Assembly (NCBI GenBank): GCA_034190875.2 | Contig: CM067348.1 | Location: forward strand, 3,892,904-3,956,903 | Length of the DNA: 64,000 bases | From: Urechis unicinctus | Lineage: Eukaryota; Annelida; Polychaeta; Xenopneusta; Urechidae | Direction: 5' to 3' | Part shown: piece by piece, positions 37,603 through 49,084 of the stretch | How the letters are laid out: each line of letters begins with the position of its first letter | How positions within the stretch are numbered: position 1 is the first letter of the stretch | Program-made: the position numbers and the translations under genes | Notes under the pieces: model-generated | The model's input: only the letters and a program-made list of their open reading frames with translations | What the model was told of the DNA's origin: nothing | Databases searched by the model: none

Positions 37603-38657
37603 CAGTTTTTATAGACTTCCAGTCGATCGACCCAACTGTTGAAACTGCTTGGATACCCCCACCACTTGACAAAGTATTGCTTGCCGTCTTTACGCCTTCT
37701 TTCTTTCAACACCTTCTCCACACGATACACGGTTTTATCACCTACTCGTTGAATTTCCGCTTCGTAAAACGTACCCGCCAATACAGTTTGTGTATCGTCC
37801 ATGAGAGTATAGACATTGGGTATACCAGAGTGAACCTTATGTATGGTAAACAATTCTTCACTCCAATTGGGCAAATACCCCTTTTTAAACTTGCCCCGTT
37901 CCTTACTGATGCGGACTCTTTCCCCCATGCTGAATTTAGGTGATTTAGTATCTTTAGACTCGCCGTAAAGCGTTAACCAAGTCTCTTCTTCATTGGTAAG
38001 TTTGACCGACTCAGGGGTGCGTTTAATACTTCGATGGTAGCTCCGATTGTATCCGCGGACTAATTGCTGTAGCACCGATAGATAATCCAATGTGTTGTGT
38101 TTGGTTAAATAACGCCACATTTTGCTTTTCAACGTACGATTAAAGCGTTCTGCTATACTTGCTTTGGTTTCCGCATTGTGTGTTGTGAAAAAATGAATGT
38201 GGTTGGCTTTCAACCACGTCTGAAATTTGCGATTGACAAATTCTGTGCCTTTGTCCGTCTGCAAGCGTTGTGGTTTTCGGCCTTGTTTCAATATCAGGTC
38301 AAAGGCTGTCACTAGGCTAACACCTGTCTTAGTCTTCAAGGGTACTACCCAGGCATATTTGGAAAACACATCGATGCAAGTCAACAGAAAGGTATGACCT
38401 CGGTTGTGTTTGGCCAAGCGTGACACATCGACTAGATCAGCTTGCCATTGATGGTCCATACCACCTACCACCACTCGACGTCTAAGAAATTTTTGTCGTA
38501 TAGGTTTATGTAGTGTGTACGCATCTTGTTGAGATAACCACGATGTCACTGAGGATGGTTTCAACTTGGCAGCTTTTGACAAGGTACGTACACCCCCGAA
38601 TGCACTGGGTAATTGTGGGTCGTAATACAACTTGTCTAGTTTTCCAACCTCGTCCAT
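37602..38657 (-). CDS. Polinton integrase with C-terminal chromodomain
   Basis: A 351-residue frame with an rve catalytic core. The first Asp is in HQWQADLVDVSRL, with a following IDVFSKYAWVVPL. The second Asp is in RLQTDKGTEFVN, and the catalytic Glu in ASIAERFNRTLKSKM. The C-terminus is a chromodomain: YRVEKVLKERR, then YFVKWWGYPSSFNSWV, with the aromatic cage residues (Tyr, Trp, Trp) visible. The enzyme inserts element ends into host DNA and the chromodomain may guide it to histone marks. It is complete in length, and the frame looks whole. Its neighbours on both sides are Polinton genes on the same strand. Confidence 0.95.
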   Translation of the reverse strand: MDEVGKLDKLYYDPQLPSAFGGVRTLSKAAKLKPSSVTSWLSQQDAYTLHKPIRQKFLRRRVVVGGMDHQWQADLVDVSRLAKHNRGHTFLLTCIDVFSKYAWVVPLKTKTGVSLVTAFDLILKQGRKPQRLQTDKGTEFVNRKFQTWLKANHIHFFTTHNAETKASIAERFNRTLKSKMWRYLTKHNTLDYLSVLQQLVRGYNRSYHRSIKRTPESVKLTNEEETWLTLYGESKDTKSPKFSMGERVRISKERGKFKKGYLPNWSEELFTIHKVHSGIPNVYTLMDDTQTVLAGTFYEAEIQRVGDKTVYRVEKVLKERRRKDGKQYFVKWWGYPSSFNSWVDRLEVYKN

Positions 38658-39387
38658 GAGTTAGCTGCTACACCTCTGGCTGGTATTTTTCCTCTGGCCA
38701 CCAAACGTCCAGGTCGAGTTCTTTTATGATCAATCAATCGCTGCACTCGATCTTCCCCATGTTGGATCCACGACCATCGATCTGGATGACCCACCCAATC
38801 TTGTGGTACGTTGGTGTCACGCAAGGCTCTACCAAATTCTCGCCAACCATGGGGAGTGAAATTTTTACGACGCCGTAACACATCATTGACTAAATCAGTC
38901 ATGTTGCTACCATTTACCACCTGCCCTTTAATGACTAATTCTCCGCTGTCATTCCATCCATTTCAGGGTTTCGTTGGATTCGGTCCATTAACAAGCGTCC
39001 TTTAGCCTGGAACTTCCCTGGAATGCTTTTGATAACCTCCACCATCACAGGATCGTTCATCATCTCAGACATCTGCTTAACCACCCCGGGTGGGTCTGCA
39101 GCCTCGACTGTTGTTGTGTCATCAGATCTGGATGGATGGTGGTGGATGGTGGTGGTGGTGGTGGTGGTGGTGGGTGGTTGTGGAGATTTATGCTGTTGGT
39201 AATAGTTGCGATGCTTTTGCAATATCTGGTTGTACATTATAACTTTATCCTCATCCGACTTATCACGCTGATTCAATACTTGACGCATCTCATCATCCAA
39301 ATTCAACAAGGTCGAAGTCGTGGGCGCTTGGTCGTATTGTGAAGCACTCAATACACGAGGATCCACAAGTATCATTTTCTTTGCCAT
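38636..39387 (-). pseudogene. Polinton conserved accessory protein region
   Basis: The start (39387 side) reads [17 protein letters not shown], then DEDKVIMYNQILQKHRNYYQQ, a helical stretch. A Thr-run and His/Pro linker follows (codons from a (GGT)n tract near 39145-39170), then MSEMMNDPVMVEVIKSIPGKFQAKG. The other end reads LVNDVLRRRKNFTPHGWREFGRAL and WVGHPDRWSWIQ. Proteins with this RRRKNF...GW pattern occur next to the integrase in many Polintons; the function is unknown. The region is broken. Confidence 0.6.
39136..39180. repeat. (GGT)n trinucleotide run
   Basis: About 30-40 bases of GGT repeats with GGAT interruptions on the plus strand, coding for Thr on the minus strand inside the accessory protein. 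Confidence 0.85.
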
Positions 39388-39722
39388 TATTTCACGATAC
39401 CACCTAACAACGTTCCCAATAGTGGACCGATAATAGGTGCTAATAGCGCTGGTAAGAAACCACCTTTTTGTAACACACTTTTCTTTTTCGTAATGGTTGT
39501 TTTTCGAGTAGTAAGGGTGTGCAGACCTTGCTTGTGTCGGGTTAATTTACGTTTCTGAGTTGGTGTTAAGGGAACGTTCCCTTTTAAGACATTCAAGGCA
39601 CATTCACAGAGACAGTTGACCAGATCTTTGTCCGCTGCTTTCAATAAAGCTTTGTTTATGGCTGGTTTTGCCTTGGCCATTACTCGCAATGTATCAGCGT
39701 GTCTTTGCAAGCGACCTGTCAT
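39387..39722 (-). CDS. Polinton basic core/late protein
   Basis: A 111-residue frame beginning [20 protein letters not shown]. It continues [23 protein letters not shown], then a basic middle ([18 protein letters not shown]), and ends in a Gly-rich hydrophobic tail, [22 protein letters not shown]. This protein is a hallmark of animal Polintons and related reading frames. The basic centre and hydrophobic tail suggest a DNA- and membrane-associated virion protein, possibly the counterpart of adenovirus core proteins. It looks whole. Its end overlaps the start of the accessory protein by one base. Confidence 0.8.
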   Translation of the reverse strand: MTGRLQRHADTLRVMAKAKPAINKALLKAADKDLVNCLCECALNVLKGNVPLTPTQKRKLTRHKQGLHTLTTRKTTITKKKSVLQKGGFLPALLAPIIGPLLGTLLGGIVK

Positions 39723-39764
39723 CTTAACCCTTCACAAATCAAATGACAAGTATGAGTCGATTTG

Positions 39765-40457
<693 letters not shown>

Positions 40458-40731
40458 AACTTTCCCGATACTCGCGCAAGGCTTCTATTTTTCTGAGGGC
40501 TAATGAATCCATATCAATTTTGTTGGTCCGATTCAATTGTTCTCGCAATTCGGCAACCTCATCCATGCCCTGACGACATAAACGTCTCACTTCATCGTAA
40601 TCTTCTTTACACCACTGTAAAGCAACTTCCAATCGACCACAGTTGCGACATTGTAAGTTTACTTGTGCCTGTGTCATGGTCAATGATCAGCCAAGTGACT
40701 GATCGAATTTGGTAAGGATACCGCATTTATC

Positions 40732-40870
40732 AAACAAGTTAAAGAATGACGTCATCAGTCACGTGATGAACAGGTCCTAACATGCTCCGGTCATTATTCG
40801 ATACCTCACTCAGTAAACAAGTTACAGAATGACGTCATCAGTCACGTGACGAACAGGTCCTAACACGATC
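40732..40870. promoter_or_regulatory. Two 83-bp repeats with TGACGTCA (CRE-like) palindromes
   Basis: AAACAAGTTA, GAATGACGTCATCAGTCACGTGA, GAACAGGTCCTAACA and CCATTATTCGA-like blocks occur twice with a spacing of 83 bases (TGACGTCA at 40747 and 40830). Each unit has a TGACGTCA palindrome followed by a CACGTG E-box. The pair lies between two minus-strand genes, upstream of the 40683 start. A host bZIP- and bHLH-responsive promoter is a reasonable inference. Confidence 0.6.
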
Positions 40871-40876
40871 TGGCCA

Positions 40877-41179
40877 TTATTCGACTTCTTCAGCCTCCAA
40901 ACGTTTGAATTTCTGCACTTGACGTTCCAATAAAAATCTCTTCTGATATAGGGCATGTCGTGTAGCTTTAGCCCAATCCCCATAAACTTCAAACAAACGT
41001 TGTCGTGTTGTTATGATCTGTTGATGCGTTGGGTCTTGTTCAAAGTCATCCATCACTTTTAACATATCAATGTATTTTCTCTCCAATACGGTTTGTAGTT
41101 CAGTGACGTTACCATCAGGATAAGAATCCGTCACTGTAAACACCATTTCTCGCCATGGGTCGGACGTTTTTCTCTTCAT
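40877..41179 (-). CDS. Polinton hypothetical helical protein
   Basis: A 100-residue frame starting MKRKTSDPWREMVFTVTDSYP. It is mostly helical and strongly charged towards the end (RFLLERQVQKFKRLEAEEVE). There is no zinc site or membrane segment. It sits in the right arm between the regulatory repeats and the 293-residue hypothetical protein. I recognise no family. The frame is complete with start and stop. Confidence 0.6.
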   Translation of the reverse strand: MKRKTSDPWREMVFTVTDSYPDGNVTELQTVLERKYIDMLKVMDDFEQDPTHQQIITTRQRLFEVYGDWAKATRHALYQKRFLLERQVQKFKRLEAEEVE

Positions 41180-41427
41180 TTTTTTTTTTTTGCTTTACTT
41201 CTTCACGATTCGTTCATCTCCCAACCTACTACCCCACTTTTAAGGTCTAGTGAGGTGATGTCCACGCCCACGTGTTCATTCTTTTATCAAAAGCACCAAT
41301 CAGAGGTCTCCATTAGCTTTAATAAACCATGTAGCGCTGATGTCACCACCAATACTGGTAATCAACCGTTGTATTCGTTATATTACACAACATATCTTAC
41401 AGAAGCCTTAAGAGAAAACAGAAGGTT

Positions 41428-41428
<1 letters not shown>

Positions 41429-41505
<77 letters not shown>
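41429..41505. repeat. (TA)n array
   Basis: About 77 bases of TA just downstream of the stop of the 293-residue minus-strand gene in the right arm of the Polinton. Confidence 0.97.
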
Positions 41506-41511
<6 letters not shown>

Positions 41512-41523
41512 TTATTGAAGCGA

Positions 41524-42405
41524 TTATAATTGGTGAATCACACGACTTTCAATTTCATTCTTTACAGATATCAACCAAGATTGTCTATAATCAGGGCAAA
41601 AGAATTGACTGGTTTCCGTCCATGAAGGGGCAGGCACAAACAAACCCAAACACGTCGTCCACATATCCATCAATTCCAGATCGTTCACACGCAGCATTGC
41701 CTCAGGTAAATACACCTTCACCTGCTCCTCCCGTTCCATCATCAAACACACATCATGCTGTACTTGACTTGGATGGACCACTTGACAACCGTAACAATTT
41801 TCTTTAATCATGAGGTTCACCAAATGATCCACGTAGACAGTTTTAAGACACTCCTCCAGTAACTCTTGGCGTTGTTTTGTAGCTCCAAATCGATCATTCA
41901 ACTCCTCCCAACTGGCAACCAGCATGCGCCAAGCAAATCTATCTAAACGCAGTTTTACCTGGTCATGTGTTATTATCACCAGCGGGGACGGGTGTTGAAC
42001 ACTAATAGAAACTTCTACTCCCATGGAAACCTCCCGTTCTTGATGAGTCCCCGCTTCTACCGCGTTTAGGGTCTCTGTTATGGCTGATAACTCATAGCCA
42101 CCGTACAAAAAGTCTCTCAAATCCAAATCTATCTGTAATTTCCGATCCGTGTCTAGAAGTATAACTCTGTCCTTATTCCACAAGGTCAGCGAAAATTGAC
42201 AGAAGTCGCGAGTGTAGACTGGAATCACCATCGTTTCAGTTGTCTTCGCCATTTTCTTTTCTTTCACCTTGTGGTCAGCCAGTGGGCAGATGCACAAACG
42301 CTTTCTACTCACTCGCTCCACCTCCAACCTCACATATGGAGCTCCATTCTTACATTTCAACACGCGAATGGTCACGCGAGAGCTCAGTGGTATTGGTGAC
42401 TCCAT
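41524..42405 (-). CDS. Polinton right-arm hypothetical protein, 293 aa
   Basis: A long whole frame beginning MESPIPLSSRVTIRVLKCKNG. The first third is rich in beta-forming residues (APYVRLEVERVSRKRLCICP, then FCQFSLTLWNKDRVILLDTD). The second half is helical, with ECLKTVYVDHLVNLMIKENC and a CYGCQVVHPSQVQHDVC stretch holding several Cys and His. I do not recognise the family; Polintons commonly carry one or two unassigned proteins near this end. Its stop is followed by a (TA)n array and its start is about 110 bases from the terminal repeat. Confidence 0.7.
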   Translation of the reverse strand: MESPIPLSSRVTIRVLKCKNGAPYVRLEVERVSRKRLCICPLADHKVKEKKMAKTTETMVIPVYTRDFCQFSLTLWNKDRVILLDTDRKLQIDLDLRDFLYGGYELSAITETLNAVEAGTHQEREVSMGVEVSISVQHPSPLVIITHDQVKLRLDRFAWRMLVASWEELNDRFGATKQRQELLEECLKTVYVDHLVNLMIKENCYGCQVVHPSQVQHDVCLMMEREEQVKVYLPEAMLRVNDLELMDMWTTCLGLFVPAPSWTETSQFFCPDYRQSWLISVKNEIESRVIHQL

Positions 42406-42517
42406 AGTGATTGAAAAACGGTCTGATTTCCAGCTCTTTATAAAGCATTCAGCAACGCCTTACATCATATCACATGGTTCACTTTCAACACCACCACCCC
42501 TTTCATCTTTACTAACA

Positions 42518-42827
42518 TGTTCAAACACGTCTTCCCAAGTTCATTGTGATCCCAAACGATTACACCATTCTCAAGTGGCGTGGGTATATCATTTGAATAG
42601 ATACCTTCAACTACAATATTTACTAAACCCATTGTTATTCCTAGAGAACCCCACTCAATACCTTTAAACACTCAACAACTCACCTTAACAATGCATTACA
42701 TCATATCATGTGGACACATAGCATCATCACCTGGCGCAAGTCCAAACACGTCACATGATCACGTGGTCAACGCGTGGGGGGATCCTGGGGGGTGGGCAAC
42801 TCCATGGGGGGGGGGCTCTGGTATAAC
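42518..42827 (-). repeat. Polinton right terminal inverted repeat
   Basis: An inverted copy of 26965-27284 with only a few differences. It ends at GGGGGGCTCT, the complement of the AGAGCCCCCC start. The G run is two bases longer here than in the left copy. Confidence 0.92.
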
Positions 42828-43600
42828 ATATACAAAAGTTTTATGTAGTATCCTGTGCGAAGACTACTACTCACGTTGACGAACATCTTGTAGAACCCAA
42901 TGAGGCGGCCAGAACGGCATCTGTTGTTGAACTGTGCTACTGTCTTTTTCGTGGTTCGCAGCGGGTTTAGGTTGTCGGTCGTGTAGCACTTGTCTCCGTC
43001 CTGTTTGATTATCTTCTGCCGGAGGATGAATTGGCCCTTACCCAGTGCACCGAGGATCTCGATGGCTCGGCGCTCTGTGAGGCCGACGTCGTCCTCCTTG
43101 AGGATTCAGGTGGTATAATTGACCTTCATGCTGCTCTGCTGACGGAACTTCTCTAGGGCTGCGTCGTACTGTTCCCGGAAGTGGGGCGTCGACGGGGGGC
43201 GGCTCCTCGTTGACGGGAGTGTCGGGCAGGACTGGCTCCTTGGGGCCGAGAAGGCTTTCTTGCTTTGCGAGGGCTTTCTTGTTTATGGCCCGGCGGTGCT
43301 TCTTTCCGGTTTTATTCTGCAGCTCTTTTTGGACCCGTATGGCCCTCTCATCGAAGGGTTCCTTTACCTCTGGTTGCGGGGAGATTAGTAGCGCTGGCAG
43401 CTCTTTTATTTGGGCGTCTTGGGCTGCCTTGGTATTTTGCGTAGTCTGGCATTTTACCGGTATAGGTCGAAAATATCGTTGCGGAGCCGTTTTGACTTCT
43501 CGCTGAAGAGCCCCCGCCTCTTTGCTTCTTTTAGGGGGTCTTGGTTCCAGGGAATAACGGTGTCAGGGCGGAGGACTACTGGGAGAACTATGAATGTATT
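42828..43600 (-). pseudogene. Element A polymerase gene, upstream part
   Basis: On the minus strand this stretch encodes KELQNKTGKKHRRAINKKALA (basic), a Pro-rich linker, VGLTERRAIEILGALGKGQF, ILRQKIIKQDGDKC and KKTVAQFNNRCRSGRLIGFYKMFVN. It has the same strand and composition as the polymerase part at 26150-26970, and it ends exactly at the right edge of the Polinton. I therefore read it as the upstream portion of the polymerase-helicase gene that the Polinton split. No known domain was recognised in it alone. The region is broken. Confidence 0.6.
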
Positions 43601-44690
43601 ACTATACCAGGTGATATAATCAGAAATAATGAAGATAACTTAACGGTAGTACGATTATCATTAAGTTATTAGCGTATAATTCTATGAACTAGAGCCAAAA
43701 AAAGTATGCCTGTCTGTGAGTTGCATTGGGTGAGAAAAAACTTGAACGATTAAGCGTTATGATGAACCACGGAGTCGCCGCCATGGACAAACAAACAACT
43801 ATATCGAGCCACAGGGATTGATATAAATCGTCTATTACTATAACTACATAGGTGTTGTTATATTAGTAGCAGAGGATGACCAATCGATATAATAAATTTT
43901 TATGCGGAGTGTGTGCAAGATTGGGGCTTAACCTCGCTTGTAACATCTACGAGCGACGAAGCGTACAGGTCTCGGACATGATGTGAAATGATACTGAACT
44001 AAGTTCGCGTTTTCTCAATGATAAGAAAGCCGACCCCTTTCAAGTTCATATTCAGACTCTCGACACATATTGCGCGTTCCATCCCACAAGTTCTTGTACG
44101 ACTTGCGGTTTCACAGTGTGCGTATTTCGGTTTAGATATATCTATTCATGCGCCGGACCCGGCACTCGAAATCGCCAGACATTTAGAGCCTTTGCTCCTC
44201 CATGTTTGAATTACGTTGGATAGTACTACTTTCAAAATGAAATAAATGAATCGTCATTAATTAAACATGCAAAGCCCCTTCAATGCACATTAATTCTATC
44301 GCTTATTATCATTTCAAATTAAGATTCCCCGTCATACAGACAGGGATGAAACACATACCCCATGGCATAGATGCAAACATTTAATTCCCGCCACAGCAAG
44401 TTTACCACACTGTCGCAAATGGTTGGTTTTTTGTTCCAAAATTGTTTTTTTGTGATGTCACAAAATAGTTGGTTATTTGCTATGTTCCAAAATAGTTGGT
44501 TTTGGAACATCACTTTTGGCACACAAAATGTATAAGTTTAATAAAACAATGAAAATCCAAGATAAGTTTACGAAACCGAAACATATTACTGATAGACCAA
44601 CAGATAACAAGAAATGACCATCATATTGACTATATGTTTTGTCGCCTCCATGTCCCATATGGTTGGTGTTTTGCTACATGTCCAAAATGG
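43600..44690 (-). repeat. Element A right terminal inverted repeat
   Basis: An inverted copy of 6197-7186 plus 11001-11247 without the DIRS insertion, so the site before that insertion can be read here (TAGTAATAGACGATTTATATC in the inverted sense). Its outer part holds three or more inverted CCAACYATTTTGGGA motifs (44415-44520 and about 44665). The outer end reads GGTCGCATTCGTATATA and runs into the TA tract. Confidence 0.88.
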
Positions 44691-44698
44691 TCGCATTC

Positions 44699-44699
44699 G

Positions 44700-44749
<50 letters not shown>

Positions 44750-44789
44750 TGATATATATATATATAATATATATAAATATATATATATG

Positions 44790-44827
<38 letters not shown>

Positions 44828-45078
44828 TATATATTTATATATATATATATATCTTTATGAATATATGTATTTATATATATAAAAATATATATATATCTCT
44901 ATTTATATATATATATGTGTATATGTATACATATATCCATATATATAGATGTATATTTATATGTATATATATACATATATATATATATATCGATATCTCT
45001 ATATATATATATATATATACATATATATAAATATATATATGAATATATATATGTTATATATATATATAGGTGTATATA

Positions 45079-45148
<70 letters not shown>
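44699..45148. repeat. Long TA-rich tract at the right end of element A
   Basis: About 450 bases of TA repeats with many GTATA, TTATA and CTCT interruptions, ending in a pure TA run. A TG-rich stretch (45149-45230) follows, so the order element end, (TA)n, TG-rich matches that at 12301-12474 in unit B. Reading frames of Ile and Tyr here are artefacts. Confidence 0.93.
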
Positions 45149-45149
<1 letters not shown>

Positions 45150-45587
45150 GTGTCTGTTAGTCTGTGTGTGGTTGCATGTGTGTATATTTGTGGTTGCTGT
45201 ATGTGTGTTTGTTCGTGTATTTGTATTACGTTTTTTTTAGTTCAGAAACCGTTTTTCCGCCATGATGATTTTGTAATGTTTTGTTGTTTTAAATTGACCC
45301 TTACCTACTGGTTTGTATGCGGCGGCAAATCTCTTGGGTCATATCTACCTGTTGGATATGACCTCAGTTAATTGGTTTCAAGCACGTGACCTCTGCTACT
45401 CGTAAGGATACCGTCTTGGTCGCATTGAACATGAAATGGAGCAGCTATAGGTGAACTGGATCATAAGTAATTCAGGTAAGTAGCCGTTGATAGCGTAAAT
45501 CCTCTCGCATCCTTTGTAAGGTAACAATTGCCACATCAAACGTCATTATTTCCGGAGATCTGACCCGCAGAGACGTTATATGGAAAG

Positions 45588-45851
45588 ATGGTCATCGCGT
45601 TCGTGATGGTCGACCTTACTGTTTTGTCTGGACGTGTTTGGTCATGTGGGTTTAAATATTGGTCACTGCTTCAACCCGATGATGCATATGGTGGAGAAAA
45701 ATATCTGTGCCTGTACCCATTTCATAATTTTAACTGGATCGATGGTATTTGTGAAGTAGAATCACCGTTTCTTTACAAAAAGAGATCAAATGAAATCGTA
45801 GTCCGTGGTCCAGAAATGGGGGATATAATAAAGAATGTTACTTGTCCATAG
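45588..45851 (+). pseudogene. C-type-lectin-like domain fragment
   Basis: The frame contains VWSCGFKYWSLLQPDDAYGG and EKYLCLYPFHNFNWIDGIC, followed by EVESPFLYKKRS. This follows the second half of a C-type lectin domain: W-x-G...Y..W, the QPD motif associated with galactose-type sugar binding, G-E-x-x-C, the W-I-D calcium-region motif and the third Cys. The usual last Cys is a Tyr here, and the first half of the domain is not recognisable in the same frame. It may be one exon of a host lectin gene or a pseudogene fragment. This is the only host-type protein similarity seen in the window. Confidence 0.5.
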
Positions 45852-48800
45852 CTGACTAGGTGTATTCACTTCATGGTCGTATCAAGATGGAATTGCCAAC
45901 AGCATGCCTAGTAACGTTCATGTAAGCTTCCAAGTCTTTTCTACGTGTATTGTGTAATGACCAGTAGCCTCCCATTTTTCAAGACGACCATACTCCCAAG
46001 AGGCTATAACAACAATTAATCACTATGAGATTTTATTCCACATCATTACTGTTGAAGATGAACATCACGAGCAGGCTCTTAGCAAACTGTGCCATGCAAT
46101 TGGGTATTATACTGATTCTAAGTGGTTAGGGCTATAATGATAGCATATATGAAGACTGTTGTATCTGTTGTCAAACATTACTCATGTACAGCATGTTAAT
46201 TCTCGGCCGTTACTTTTTTGATGTGATTTATTCCTTTCAGATGATTTTACTTCAAGAATATCTCTACGTTTGTCGTCGCACTAATAATATCATTCCACTA
46301 TGGTTAATAATTATCATTATCGCGTATACTAACCACGATATAGATAAATACACACGTTCGTTGCAATGAACCAATTGTGCTAGATATCATGAGGGATATG
46401 GCTTGCACAGTGGTGTATGGAATAAATGATTCATAAACAGCTAAAACCGGCGTCGTTAAGTGGAAATATTACAGGTTAATGTCATGTGTATATTGTACTT
46501 AATATCTGTCAGGACGGGAACTCGGGGAATACAGCACTGTCTGTCTGCTCTCGACGTCATATGAATCGATTCCGATGGTTCTAAGATAATGCGATGCTTC
46601 AATAACACAGGAAAATGTAATTGGTAATGTGTGCGGTTAGAGCTGTGAATATAAATTGGAGCCCCAGTTAATGTGTGCAGTGAATACTGCTTCAACGCGT
46701 GTTTGATTCCGGCCGAGTACAACTGGGTGGGCAAGGGATGAAAATATAATCAGTTTGCTTGCGATTTAATATACACTTCCTGTTTATGTTTTAGAGCAAC
46801 TCATTATCTTAAAAAGATGAGATATATCACCTCTGCCCCTTAAGTGTGTAAAACATGAACAAAGGCGAGAGCGAGGAAATATATCGAGGTGAAACACAAT
46901 GCAAATCGGGTCTCAATCGTAGTATATGTAATTGATGTTTGGTCACGATGGCGTTTGAGCGGAATGCAAGCCCTGTGGACGCTATGTCTGCCAATATATT
47001 TCCTCTTTATGATTACCATACCTTATTGCTGGTGGGTTTTAAGATAAATATACAGATGAATAGTAATGAACTCTACAGATAGAACTTGGCGTAGAAACTG
47101 AGTAGAAATGACATGCTTACTTTGAGGTGTACGAAAATAGAAAAAACCTCTCATTAACCGACCATTACCACAGAAGTAACCGACGGAAAAACTAATAGAT
47201 ATCTTAATAGCATCAGAGAGAAATCCGCCTAAACAAAACGAGTTTGCACGAAAGTATACTTTATGTAATCACTAAATTCGTAATCCGCCACTGTTCGATT
47301 TTGACTGTATCCATATCCTGTCATGAAACACACAGTTTGTTGAAAAGTTTTAAGAAAAGCAAAACATCGTTTGCCTGGGACAAAATGCGATCGTTGACGG
47401 GTTCTGAAAAAAGCTGGGCAGAACATTACATCTGATAAATATTCCGCGTGAGTGGGTTCGATTGGCTTAAATGAGGTGGCATCAAAACGGCTATTCCTGA
47501 GGCGGATTTAAAAAAAGTATCCCTATAGAACGGACACAATCACACGCAAGAGGCTCATAGAACTGACATAATCACATTCCAGAAGAGGATGAAAACGTCT
47601 CCATACAGCGCCGACATTTATTTGTCCACTCATGCTTCATTGACACTGCTCGATTTATATTGGTCTTTATTGTCAAACAGCTCAAAGAGAGCAAGTCAGA
47701 AGTGCCAAGAATAACCAACGCATAAAGGAATGCACATATCCAGACCAGAGGCCAAGGTCTTTAGAAAGCGGGAAGACATTTCGGTGGGTTATCACTCCTG
47801 ACAAAAGTGGGGCACAATGGACGCCCATCACCGACTCTCTTTCGCGCTAAGGTGTCCCTGTTTAACTCGACAATGATTGGCTGTTATCCGAAGCGCTGTA
47901 ATCAGTGCTGTGTACATTTCGTAGCAATGGTGCACCTCTGATCTTGGGCAAGACAACACGTACCATGTTTACCCCACAGGACAATACGCAAGTCCTTAGT
48001 AGCAGATGCCAAGATGGTGTCTTGATTGTATGGAGAATTTTACCTTCTGTTCATAACAGCAGAATGTCTTTAATGGCCCGTTTCTGCATTACTGTTCTCA
48101 AAATGCTGAGCTCACCCTAGGCTATCGTATTATTCTTCGCCTCGTATAAATGTATTCGAACGTGTTATGAAATGTATATATGGTCCCGACGTTTTTGGTG
48201 CATACCATTAGGCGGTGGATAACAATATCATATGATGTTGTTGAGAGTAAGATTAATTAGGTAAATTTACTTGTAATGAGTTGACATTGGAAGGGGATCC
48301 ACCGTCTCGTGTTCCGGGGCAATCGGTTACATGAGCTGACTTGTATCTTCTCTGTTTTATTCTTTTTGGATTCTCATTATGAAGGTACATGAATATGAGG
48401 AGAAGAGCTGTTCACAGCCTTAGCACTGGGGGTATAGGTCATTTTGCCGTGGGTAGACTTTAACGTTTGTACGGATGGATATACATCGAAGAGCTACGTT
48501 GAATCTTTGTATCTCGTTTTCGAACTGTCTACTCTTTGAAAGTGTACATATGGTGCTTCTTTGTTCTCACAAGAATATTAGAACGCGCGGTGAAAATGTT
48601 GTTTTGTCTGCGGGACTTAGAAGCTACTATACCTGGATAGATATGTATCAGATAAACCGCAAGTCCGGTACAAATATAGCGAAATTACACAACGCAGCTT
48701 TGATTTATCGAAATAGATGACTTCGGTAAATGATTCAATGTACGGACCGATTTCCAGATGCTTGACTGTGATTCAACATTGTCTATAAGTTTATTTACAA

Positions 48801-49084
48801 ACTATCAATATATCATGACTCTTTTCCAGTGGAGCCACTTCAACAGTATAACAAATGTCATTTTGCGTAACACGCTCAAAATAAATGACAAAGTTGAAAT
48901 GGTATTGATCATGGGCAGAAACGTTGTGATTCAAAATGCCCCATCGCGTCAGCTCGTTTGATCATTTGCATGTTGAAAGCAACTTTCGCCTCTTTAGCCT
49001 CAATAGAGCTATTTAGTCAACCCGTCCTGTCAGCATTTATCTCTTATCCAGCTCTATAAACAAATATCGCTTTAAATTAGTGTT
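45852..49084. other. Anonymous AT-rich region
   Basis: About 3.2 kb without a recognisable gene, repeat array or element end. Several frames of 60-90 codons occur, but they overlap on both strands, lack known motifs and show no splice-site support. I see nothing further to annotate. Confidence 0.5.

Noticed and set aside
44614-45371. Long Ile/Tyr-rich reading frames
   Set aside because: They are translations of TA repeats; the same holds for frames at 5731-6198, 12236-12554, 27910-28098, 29127-29324 and 58289-59221.
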